This document shows positions 16,533-24,004 of a stretch of DNA of 64,000 bases, one piece after another (position 1 is the first letter of the stretch; each line of letters starts with the position of its first letter). This DNA comes from CAWGHZ01 sp963775315 (GTDB lineage: Bacteria; Pseudomonadota; Alphaproteobacteria; MPNO01; DASWLB01), in assembly GCA_963775315.1 (NCBI GenBank), contig CAVZIN010000007.1:310001-374000 (forward strand), written 5' to 3'. The notes under the pieces were generated by a model that made no database searches, was not told where the DNA came from, and worked only from the letters and a program-made list of their open reading frames with translations. A program made the translations under genes and the position numbers.

Positions 16533-18385
16533 TCGGGCGGCGCGCACTCCTCTCCCGTGCGCTGGTGGTCGCGGCAGGCGCGGCGGTGGCCAGGCTCGCG
16601 CCCGCCGAGGCGGCGGAATCCGGTACGAAGACGCGCCACGGCGTCTCGGTGTTCGGCGAGCTCAAGTACCCGCGCGGCTTCGCCCATTTCGACTACGCCG
16701 CCCCCGACGCGCCCAAGGGCGGCACGCTGCGCCTGATGGGGCTCGACACGTTCGACAGCCTCAACCCCTACATCCTGAATGGGGTGACGCCGGACAACCT
16801 GACCCTCATCTTCGACACGCTGATGACCCGTGCCCTGGACGAGCCCGACGCGCTCTATGGCCTCGTCGCCGCGACGGCGGAGATGCCGGACGACCAGAGT
16901 TGGATCGCGTTCCAACTGCGCCCCGAGGCCCGGTTCCACGACGGCACGCCGATCACCGCCGCCGACGCGGTGTTCACCTATCAGACGCTGATCGCCAAGG
17001 GCCATCCGCGCTTCCGCATCCTCTATGACGGGGTGGCCAAGGCGAGCGCGCCGGATGCGCGCACCGTGCGGTTCGACTTCAAGCCCGGCCCGCATCGCGA
17101 CCTGCCGGTGCAGCTTGCCGAGATGCCGGTGCTGTCGAAGGCGTGGTGGCACGGCAAGCCGTTCGACAGGACGACCATCGATGCGCCGCTCGGCTCCGGC
17201 GCCTACAAAGTCGGCGCGATCGAGCCGGGCCGCTGGATCGAGTACCAGCGGGTCAAGGACTATTGGGCGAAGGACCTGCCGGTCAACGTGGGGCGGTTCA
17301 ATTTCGACGGAGTCCGGATCGAGTTCTTCCGCGACCGCGACGTGGCGCTGGAAGCGTTTTTCGGCGGCACATACGACTGGCGCGAGGAGTTCACCTCGCG
17401 CGACTGGGCGACAAAGTATGCCGACAAGCCGGCGGTGCTCGCCGGCAAGGTCATTCGAGAGACGATCCCTGACCATACCCCCTCGGGCGTGCAGGCTTGG
17501 TTCTTCAACCTGCGCCGGGGGAAGTTCCGCGACGTGCGCGTACGCGAGGCGCTCGACCTCGCCTTCGACTTCGAGTGGACCAACCGGTCGCTGTTCTATG
17601 GCATGTACAAGCGCACCACCTCGATGTTCGAGAACTCGCCGCTCGCCGCGCACGGTGCCCCGTCGAAGGCCGAGCTCGCCCTGCTCGAGCCGTTGAAGGG
17701 CGAGGTGCCGCCCGAGGTGTTCGAGAAGCCGTTCGCCGCGCCGGTCGCCGGCACGCCGGAGAAGCTCCGCAACAATTTGCGCCGAGCGGCGAAGCTGCTC
17801 TCCGACGCCGGCTGGACCATCCGAGACGGTCGCCGCGTCAATGGACAGGGCGAGCCCTTCACCATCGAATTCCTGATCTACGAGCCGACGATGAGCCGCA
17901 TCATCAACCCCTACATCCGCAACCTCGTGCGGCTGGGGATCGCGGCGCAGATCCGCGTCGTTGACGTCGCCAACTTCATCAACCGCGAGCAGAGCTACGA
18001 TTTCGACGTGGTGATCGAGCGCTACGTCCAGTACCTGACCCCCGGAATCGAGCAGCGCAACTACTGGGGATCGAAGGCCGCGGACATTCCCGGTTCGCGC
18101 AACCTCGCCGGCATCAAGGACAAGGCTGTCGACGCGCTGATCGACAAGGTGATCGGCGCGACGGACCGGGCCTCGCTCGCCGCCGCCGTCGGCGCCCTCG
18201 ACCGCGTCCTGATGTGGAATCATTATTGCGTGCCGCAATGGTACAGCTCCAACCACAACATCGCCTTCTGGAACAAGTTCGCCTGGCCGAAGACGCCGCC
18301 CCGGTTCGATTCCGGGATGGGGGTGGTGGACACCTGGTGGGTCGATTCCACCAGGGAGGCCAAGCTCGCGGAACAGGGCCGGTAG
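16529..18385 (+). CDS. yejA: YejA-type ABC peptide-binding protein (copy 2)
   Basis: 618 residues, paralogous along its whole length to copy 1 (GELKYPRGFAHFDYAAPDA, PKGGTLRLMGLDTFDSLNPY, ending in similar IAFWNKF and VDTWWVD segments). The leader MIGRRALLSRALVVAAGAA has a twin-arginine-like RRALLSR pattern, unlike the plain Sec leader of copy 1, so the two may be exported by different routes. Its ATG overlaps the previous stop as ATGA with no separate ribosome site, so copy 2 is translationally coupled. The pair would widen the peptide range of one transporter. Confidence 0.88.
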   Translation: MIGRRALLSRALVVAAGAAVARLAPAEAAESGTKTRHGVSVFGELKYPRGFAHFDYAAPDAPKGGTLRLMGLDTFDSLNPYILNGVTPDNLTLIFDTLMTRALDEPDALYGLVAATAEMPDDQSWIAFQLRPEARFHDGTPITAADAVFTYQTLIAKGHPRFRILYDGVAKASAPDARTVRFDFKPGPHRDLPVQLAEMPVLSKAWWHGKPFDRTTIDAPLGSGAYKVGAIEPGRWIEYQRVKDYWAKDLPVNVGRFNFDGVRIEFFRDRDVALEAFFGGTYDWREEFTSRDWATKYADKPAVLAGKVIRETIPDHTPSGVQAWFFNLRRGKFRDVRVREALDLAFDFEWTNRSLFYGMYKRTTSMFENSPLAAHGAPSKAELALLEPLKGEVPPEVFEKPFAAPVAGTPEKLRNNLRRAAKLLSDAGWTIRDGRRVNGQGEPFTIEFLIYEPTMSRIINPYIRNLVRLGIAAQIRVVDVANFINREQSYDFDVVIERYVQYLTPGIEQRNYWGSKAADIPGSRNLAGIKDKAVDALIDKVIGATDRASLAAAVGALDRVLMWNHYCVPQWYSSNHNIAFWNKFAWPKTPPRFDSGMGVVDTWWVDSTREAKLAEQGR

Positions 18386-18452
18386 CGCGCCGTTGAAGCC
18401 AGGGCGATTTGGCCGTAGAAGCCAGTGACGATCGCCGCGACCCAGGGGGCCC

Positions 18453-19565
18453 ATGCTCGCCTATATCGTCCGCCGCCTGCTGCTGATCATCCCGACCCTG
18501 TTCGGGATCATGGTCATCAATTTCTTCATCGTGCAGTTCGCGCCGGGCGGGCCGGTGGAGCAGGTGATCGCCCAGCTCACCGGCGTCGGCGGCGGCGCCA
18601 TCTCGCGCGTCAGCGGCGGGGGCAGCGAGGTGGGCGGCGGTACCGCGCCGCGCCCGGGCCAGGCGTCCTCCGAGGGCGCCAGCAAGTATCGCGGCGCCCA
18701 GGGCCTCGATCCCGAGTTCATCAAGCAGATCCAGAAGCAGTTCGGCTTCGACAAGCCGATGGGCGAGCGCTTCGTCCTGATGATGAGCCACTATCTGCAG
18801 TTCGATTTCGGCACCAGCTACTTCCGCGACGAGCGGGTGGTCGACCTGGTCATCCAGAAGATGCCGGTGTCGATCTCGCTCGGTCTCTGGACAACCCTGT
18901 TCACCTACCTGATCTCGATCCCGCTCGGCATCCGGAAGGCGGTGCTCGACGGCTCGCCGTTCGACGTGTGGACCAGCGGCGTGATCGTGGTGGGCTATGC
19001 CGTGCCGAGCTTTTTGTTCGCCATCCTGCTGATCGTGCTGTTCGCGGGGGGCAGCTTCTTCGACTGGTTCCCGCTTCGCGGCCTCGTCTCCGAGAACTGG
19101 TCGAGCCTGCCCTGGCCGCAGCAGATCGGGGATTATCTCTGGCACATGGTGCTGCCGATCCTGTCCCTCACCATCGGATCGTTCGCGACGCTCACCCTGC
19201 TCACCAAGAACTCGTTCCTCGACCAGATCAACCAGCAATACGTGCTGACCGCGCGGGCCAAGGGTCTCACCGAGCACCGCGTGCTCTACGGCCATGTGTT
19301 CCGGAACGCCATGCTGATCGTGATCGCAGGCTTCCCCGGCGCCTTCATCGGCATCCTGTTCACCGGCGCGCTGCTGACCGAGATCATCTTCTCGCTCGAC
19401 GGGCTCGGCCTTCTCGGCTTCGAGGCGGTGGTCAAGCGCGACTACCCGATCATGTTCGGCACGCTCTACTTCTTCAGCCTGCTCGGCCTGATCATGAACC
19501 TGGTCGGCGACCTCACCTATACCGTGGTCGACCCGCGCATCGATTTCGAGGCGCGCAATGTCTGA
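18453..19565 (+). CDS. yejB: Peptide ABC transporter permease YejB
   Basis: 370-residue inner-membrane permease of the DppB/OppB type: first helix MLAYIVRRLLLIIPTLFGIMV, then a long periplasmic loop, four or five more helices, and the cytoplasmic coupling motif in RAKGLTEHRVLYGHVFRNAM, the EAA loop that docks the ATPase. A glycine/serine-rich stretch near 45-75 with extra length before the HPELIxQI-like segment is typical of YejB. Overlaps yejE by 8 bases. Together with yejE and yejF it forms the translocation pore. Confidence 0.9.
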   Translation: MLAYIVRRLLLIIPTLFGIMVINFFIVQFAPGGPVEQVIAQLTGVGGGAISRVSGGGSEVGGGTAPRPGQASSEGASKYRGAQGLDPEFIKQIQKQFGFDKPMGERFVLMMSHYLQFDFGTSYFRDERVVDLVIQKMPVSISLGLWTTLFTYLISIPLGIRKAVLDGSPFDVWTSGVIVVGYAVPSFLFAILLIVLFAGGSFFDWFPLRGLVSENWSSLPWPQQIGDYLWHMVLPILSLTIGSFATLTLLTKNSFLDQINQQYVLTARAKGLTEHRVLYGHVFRNAMLIVIAGFPGAFIGILFTGALLTEIIFSLDGLGLLGFEAVVKRDYPIMFGTLYFFSLLGLIMNLVGDLTYTVVDPRIDFEARNV

Positions 19566-20619
19566 CCCGCGGAGCGCGCGCGTCCTCGGCATCGCGGTGA
19601 CGCCGATCACCGCCCGCCGCTTCGCCAACTTCAAGGCCAATCGGCGCGGCTACGTCTCGTTCTGGATCTTCCTGTTCCTTTTCGTCATCACCCTGTTCGC
19701 CGAGTTCCTGGCGAACGACAGGCCGCTTCTCGTCGAATACCACGGCTCCCTCTACTTCCCCGTCCTCCACTCCTATCCGGAAACGACCTATGGCGGCGTC
19801 TTCCAGACCGAGGCGGACTATCGCGATCCCGAGGTCGTGAAGCTGATCCACGAGGGCGGCGGCTGGATCGTCTGGCCGCTGATTCCCTACAGCTACAATA
19901 CGGTCGACCTCCGGCTGAACCGGCCGGCGCCGTCGCCGCCCACCTGGCGCAACCCGCTCGGCACCGACGACCAGGCGCGCGACGTGCTGGCGCGGGTGGT
20001 CTACGGCTTCCGCCTTTCGGTGCTGTTCGGGCTGACGCTGACGTTCTTCTCGTCCATCATCGGGGTCGCGGCGGGCGCAGTGCAGGGCTATTTCGGGGGA
20101 TGGACCGATCTGCTGTTCCAGCGCTTCATCGAGATCTGGTCGGGCCTGCCGACGCTGTTCCTGTTGATCATCCTGTCGAGCGTGGTGCAGCCGAACTTCT
20201 GGTGGCTGCTCGGCATACTACTCGCCTTCTCGTGGATGGCGCTGGTCGGCGTGGTACGGGCCGAGTTCCTGCGCGCGCGCAACTTCGACTACGTGCGGGC
20301 GGCCCGTGCGCTCGGCGTCGACAACTTCACCATCATCCGCCGCCATGTCCTGCCCAACGCGGTGGTGGCGACGCTCACCTTCCTGCCCTTCACCCTGAAC
20401 GGCTCGATCACCGCGCTCACCTCGCTCGACTTCCTGGGCTTCGGCCTCCCGCCCGGCTCCCCTTCGCTCGGCGAGCTGCTGGCCCAGGGCAAGGCCAACA
20501 TCCAGGCGCCGTGGCTCGGCATCACCGGGTTCCTGGTGCTCGCCATCATGCTGTCGCTTTTGATCTTCGTCGGCGAGGCGGTGCGCGACGCGTTTGACCC
20601 GCGCAAGGTATTCCGGTGA
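19558..20619 (+). CDS. yejE: Peptide ABC transporter permease YejE
   Basis: 353-residue DppC/OppC-type permease. It has one N-terminal helix (SFWIFLFLFVITLFAEFL), a large periplasmic insert (about 50-135) with the YejE-specific PETTYGGVFQTEADYRDP, then TWRNPLGTDDQARDVLARV, and five helices with the EAA loop RAARALGVDNFTIIRRHVLP. It ends EAVRDAFDPRKVFR. Its stop overlaps the GTG of yejF. Family and partner assignment are firm; the transported peptide is not known. Confidence 0.9.
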   Translation: MSDPRSARVLGIAVTPITARRFANFKANRRGYVSFWIFLFLFVITLFAEFLANDRPLLVEYHGSLYFPVLHSYPETTYGGVFQTEADYRDPEVVKLIHEGGGWIVWPLIPYSYNTVDLRLNRPAPSPPTWRNPLGTDDQARDVLARVVYGFRLSVLFGLTLTFFSSIIGVAAGAVQGYFGGWTDLLFQRFIEIWSGLPTLFLLIILSSVVQPNFWWLLGILLAFSWMALVGVVRAEFLRARNFDYVRAARALGVDNFTIIRRHVLPNAVVATLTFLPFTLNGSITALTSLDFLGFGLPPGSPSLGELLAQGKANIQAPWLGITGFLVLAIMLSLLIFVGEAVRDAFDPRKVFR

Positions 20620-22253
20620 GCGCAGCCCACGCACCTCTCCTGGAAGTGCGCGATCTCTCCGTGTCGTTCGGGGGCGGCGAGCGCGAGGTCCGGGCCGTGC
20701 GCGGCGTGTCGTTCTCTATCGGCAAGGGCGAGACGCTTGCGCTGGTGGGCGAGTCGGGCTCGGGCAAGTCGGTCACCGCGCTCTCGATCTTGCAGCTTCT
20801 GCCCTACCCGTTCGCCTCGCATCCCACCGGCTCGGTCACCTTCGAGGGCGAGGAGCTGGTCGGCGCGGGCGACCGCAAGATGCGCCGGCTGCGCGGCGAC
20901 CGGATCGCGATGGTGTTCCAGGAGCCGATGACCTCGCTCAACCCCCTGCACACGGTCGAGAAGCAGGTGGGCGAGGTGCTGAGCGTCCATCGCGGCCTCA
21001 AGCCGATGGCGGCGCGCGCCCGAGTGCTCGAACTCCTGAACCTCGTCGGGCTACCGGACGCGGAAAGCCGGCTCGGCGCCTATCCGCACCAGCTTTCGGG
21101 CGGCCAGCGCCAGCGCGTGATGATCGCCATGGCGCTCGCCAACGAACCAGACCTGCTGATCGCCGACGAGCCGACCACCGCACTCGACGTCACCATCCAG
21201 GCGCAGATCCTTCAGCTCCTCGCCGACCTCAAGGACCGGCTTGGCATGTCGCTGCTGCTGATCACCCACGACCTCGGCATCGTGAGGCGCCTCGCCGACC
21301 GAGTGTGCGTGATGACGCAGGGCGAGATCGTCGAGGAGGGCGAGACGGAGCGCCTCTTCGCCGCGCCCCGGCACGAATATACCCGCCACTTGCTCGCCGC
21401 CGAGCCGAAGGGCGCGCCGCACGAGGCGGGCGCGGGCGCCCCCGTCGTGATGGAGGCTGATGACCTCCGCGTCTGGTTCCCGATCAAGCGGGGCCTGCTG
21501 CGCCGGGTGGTCGGCTACATCAAAGCCGTCGACGGCGTCTCGGTCAGGGTGCGCGAGGGGCATACGGTCGGGGTCGTCGGCGAGTCGGGCTCGGGCAAGA
21601 CGACCCTCGCGCTCGGCATGCTGCGGCTCGAGCGGTCCGAGGGGCCGGTCCGCTTCGCGGGGCGCAACATCGACGGGCTCGGCTGGAACGAGCTTCGCCC
21701 GCTCCGCGGCCAGATGCAGATCGTGTTCCAGGATCCGTACTCGTCGCTGTCGCCGCGTCTCACCATCGGCCAGATCGTCGAGGAGGGGCTGCGCGTTCAT
21801 CACCTCGGCGGCAGTCGGGACGAGCGCCGGTCGCTGATCAGCCAGACGCTGCGCGAGGTGGGCCTCGACCCCGAGACGCAGGACCGATACCCGCACGAGT
21901 TCTCGGGGGGCCAGCGCCAGCGCGTCGCCATTGCCCGCGCCATGGTGCTGAAGCCGCGCTTCGTCGTTCTGGACGAGCCGACCTCCGCCCTCGACATGAG
22001 CGTGCAGGCCCAGATCGTGGACCTTCTGCGCGAATTGCAGGCGCGCCACCACCTCGCCTACATGTTCATCAGCCACGACCTGCGCGTGGTGAAGGCGCTC
22101 GCCGACGAGGTGATCGTGATGCGCGCCGGCAAGGTGGTGGAGCAGGGGACTGCGCGCGCGATCTTCGAGGATCCGCGCGAGCCCTACACCCGCGCGCTGA
22201 TGGCCGCGGCCTTCGATCTCCGCGCCGTCGCCGACGCCACGGTCAGCACCTGA
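20616..22253 (+). CDS. yejF: Peptide ABC transporter ATPase YejF (duplicated nucleotide-binding domains)
   Basis: 545 residues containing two complete ABC ATPase domains in one chain, as in YejF. Domain 1 has GESGSGKSVTA, the LSGGQRQRVMIAMAL signature and LLIADEPTTALDVT. Domain 2 has GESGSGKTTLALG, FSGGQRQRVAIARAM and FVVLDEPTSALDMS. The GTG start overlaps the yejE stop as GTGA. The protein drives import through YejBE. A palindromic repeat follows the stop, consistent with the operon ending here. Confidence 0.92.
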   Translation: MSAAHAPLLEVRDLSVSFGGGEREVRAVRGVSFSIGKGETLALVGESGSGKSVTALSILQLLPYPFASHPTGSVTFEGEELVGAGDRKMRRLRGDRIAMVFQEPMTSLNPLHTVEKQVGEVLSVHRGLKPMAARARVLELLNLVGLPDAESRLGAYPHQLSGGQRQRVMIAMALANEPDLLIADEPTTALDVTIQAQILQLLADLKDRLGMSLLLITHDLGIVRRLADRVCVMTQGEIVEEGETERLFAAPRHEYTRHLLAAEPKGAPHEAGAGAPVVMEADDLRVWFPIKRGLLRRVVGYIKAVDGVSVRVREGHTVGVVGESGSGKTTLALGMLRLERSEGPVRFAGRNIDGLGWNELRPLRGQMQIVFQDPYSSLSPRLTIGQIVEEGLRVHHLGGSRDERRSLISQTLREVGLDPETQDRYPHEFSGGQRQRVAIARAMVLKPRFVVLDEPTSALDMSVQAQIVDLLRELQARHHLAYMFISHDLRVVKALADEVIVMRAGKVVEQGTARAIFEDPREPYTRALMAAAFDLRAVADATVST

Positions 22254-22261
22254 GGTCTTGG

Positions 22262-22333
22262 CCTCGTCCTTCGACAAGATCAGGATGAGGCCCCGAAATG
22301 ACTTCCCCGTCCTGAGCCTCGCGAAGGACGAGG
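22262..22333. repeat. Palindromic intergenic repeat, family C
   Basis: Perfect 12-base arms CCTCGTCCTTCG (22262-22273) and CGAAGGACGAGG (22322-22333) enclose a partly self-complementary core containing GATCAGGATGAGG and CCTGAGCCTCG. Position right after yejF and before the MetE-like gene suggests a terminator-like or dispersed repeat role. There is no T-run. Confidence 0.7.
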
Positions 22334-22351
22334 GCACCAGGGGAGGAATCG

Positions 22352-23452
22352 ATGGCGCCGCCATTCCGGGCCGACCATGTCGGAAGCCTGCTGCGTCCCG
22401 ACGCGATCAAGGCGGCGCGGGCGCGGCGCGCACGTGGCGAGATCGACGCGGCCGAGCTTGCCGCCGTCGAGGATCGCGAGATCGTCCGTTGCATCGCAAA
22501 GCAGGAGGAGGTCGGGCTCAAGTCGGCGACCGACGGCGAGTATCGCCGCTACGCCTGGCAGACCGACTTCCTCGCCCGGCTCGACGGCGCGGTCGAGGTC
22601 GAGGTCAAGCTGCCCCTGGCGGGCGGCGGCACCGACACCATGACGATCGCGCGCATCGATGGACGGCTCGGCTTTTCGTCGCACCCGATGCTCGATCATT
22701 TCCGCTTTCTCGCTGCCCACACGAAGGTGACGCCCAAGATCTCGATCCCGTCGCCCTCGATGTTGATCTCGGTGCTGCGCGACTGGCGCGAAGGGGTGAG
22801 CGAGGCGGCCTATCCGACGCTGGAGGCATTCCGCCGCGATATCGGCGCGACCTATCGTGACGCGATCCGCGCCTTCGCTGAGGCGGGCTGCACTTATCTG
22901 CAGCTCGACGACTGCAACCTCGCCTATCTGTGCGACCCCGCCTTCCGCCGGCGGGTGACGGATCGGGGGCTCGATCCCGACCGGATGCTGGATGGGTTCG
23001 TCGACACCATCGGCGCGGCGCTCGAGGGCCGGCCGCGCGGCATGACTATCGCCATCCATGTGTGCCGCGGCAATTTCCGTTCGACCTGGTTCGGCGAGGG
23101 CGATTACGAGCCGGTGGCCGATGCGCTGTTCAACCGGATCGGCGTCGATGCCTATTTCCTGGAATACGATTCCGCGCGCGCCGGCGGGTTCGCGCCGCTC
23201 CGCTTCGTGCCGAACGGCAAGACGGTGGTGCTGGGGCTGATCACTTCGAAGACGCCCGTGCTGGAGCCGCCCGCGACCATCGCGCGGCGCATCGACGAGG
23301 CTGCGCGCTACGTGCCGCTGGATCGACTCTGCCTCTCGCCGCAATGCGGCTTCGCCTCGACCGAGCACGGCAACGTGCTGACCGAGGACCAGCAGTGGGC
23401 GAAGCTCGCCCACGTCGTCACCATCGCACGCGATGTCTGGGGCGCGGTGTAG
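22352..23452 (+). CDS. MetE C-terminal-like methyltransferase (vitamin-B12-independent type)
   Basis: 366-residue single (beta/alpha)8 barrel related to the catalytic C-terminal half of MetE and to YxjG/YxjH. The zinc ligand set is complete: His236 and Cys238 (AIHVCRGN), Glu271 (YFLEYD) and Cys332 (LSPQCGFAST). FRADHVGSLLRP at the start and LQLDDCNLAYL are also family hallmarks. The N-terminal MetE half is absent, as in the YxjG-like group, so the methyl donor may be something other than polyglutamyl folate. It stands alone between repeats; cobalamin or SAM regulation is not evident upstream. Confidence 0.85.
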   Translation: MAPPFRADHVGSLLRPDAIKAARARRARGEIDAAELAAVEDREIVRCIAKQEEVGLKSATDGEYRRYAWQTDFLARLDGAVEVEVKLPLAGGGTDTMTIARIDGRLGFSSHPMLDHFRFLAAHTKVTPKISIPSPSMLISVLRDWREGVSEAAYPTLEAFRRDIGATYRDAIRAFAEAGCTYLQLDDCNLAYLCDPAFRRRVTDRGLDPDRMLDGFVDTIGAALEGRPRGMTIAIHVCRGNFRSTWFGEGDYEPVADALFNRIGVDAYFLEYDSARAGGFAPLRFVPNGKTVVLGLITSKTPVLEPPATIARRIDEAARYVPLDRLCLSPQCGFASTEHGNVLTEDQQWAKLAHVVTIARDVWGAV

Positions 23453-23481
23453 AAGGCGGGAATCCCGACGTCGCGCGAAAT

Positions 23482-23540
23482 CTGCCGGCCCCGGGTTGGC
23501 TGCGCACCACTTCGTGCTGCGCAGCACCCGGGATGACATG
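23482..23540. repeat. Palindromic repeat, family A (copy 1)
   Basis: Nearly identical to 23925-23983: both run CCGGCCCCGGGTT, CGCACCACTTCGTGCTGCG and CAGCACCCGGGATGACAT. CGCAC-CACTTCGTG-CTGCG forms an internal hairpin. This copy ends at or just before the start of the GIY-YIG gene. Confidence 0.8.
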
Positions 23541-23555
23541 AGGGAAAACCTCAGG

Positions 23556-23840
23556 ATGTACTTCGTCTACGTCCTCGCGACCGAGCGGCGCGGCATCCTT
23601 TATGTCGGGGTGACGAACAATCTGGCGCGTCGCATCCACGAACATCGAACCGGTGCCGTTTCCGGTTTCACCCGGACCCACGGCATTCATCGTCTGGTGT
23701 ATGCGGAGCCGCATGACGACGTCCGAGAAGCCATTGCGCGAGAAAAGCGCGTCAAGCGGTGGCGCCGCGATTGGAAGTTCGCACTGGTCGAAGGGAGCAA
23801 CCCGGAATGGCGCGACCTTTACGGCGAGCTTGCTTGGTAA
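23556..23840 (+). CDS. GIY-YIG nuclease-domain protein
   Basis: 94-residue single-domain GIY-YIG protein of the YhbQ/UPF0213-like group. The GIY segment is VYVLA at 4-8 and the YIG segment YVGVTNNLARRIHEH follows at about 17-31 with the catalytic Arg. The later EAIAREKRVKRWRRDWK helix and NPEWRDLY carry the expected charged residues. Such proteins can nick or cleave branched DNA. The frame could begin at the ATG at 23538 inside repeat copy 1, or at 23556, which matches the family start MxxVYVLA. Near-identical palindromic repeats lie on both sides, which is the notable feature of this gene. Confidence 0.82.
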   Translation: MYFVYVLATERRGILYVGVTNNLARRIHEHRTGAVSGFTRTHGIHRLVYAEPHDDVREAIAREKRVKRWRRDWKFALVEGSNPEWRDLYGELAW

Positions 23841-23868
23841 ACTCTTACGGCCTCGTCCCCCGCAAAAT

Positions 23869-23983
23869 TGTCATCCCGGGCGCGGCGCAGCGTGAAACGA
23901 TGCACCGCAGACCCGGGACGTTTTGCTGCCGGCCCCGGGTTAGCAGCGCACCACTTCGTGCTGCGCAGCACCCGGGATGACAT
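23869..23983. repeat. Palindromic repeat, family A (copies 2 and inverted half)
   Basis: The block opens TGTCATCCCGGG (23869-23880) and closes CCCGGGATGACA, perfect 12-base outer arms. The right half (23925-23983) is the second copy of the 23482-23540 unit; the left half (23869-23918) is an inverted, diverged copy. It lies between the convergent ends of the GIY-YIG gene and rne. Confidence 0.8.
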
Positions 23984-24004
23984 AGGAAGAGCAGGGTCGG
24001 CGCC

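Noticed and set aside
14487..16547. 686-codon open frame antisense to the first yejA
   Set aside because: Translation is arginine/valine-rich shadow; the plus strand encodes a complete binding protein.
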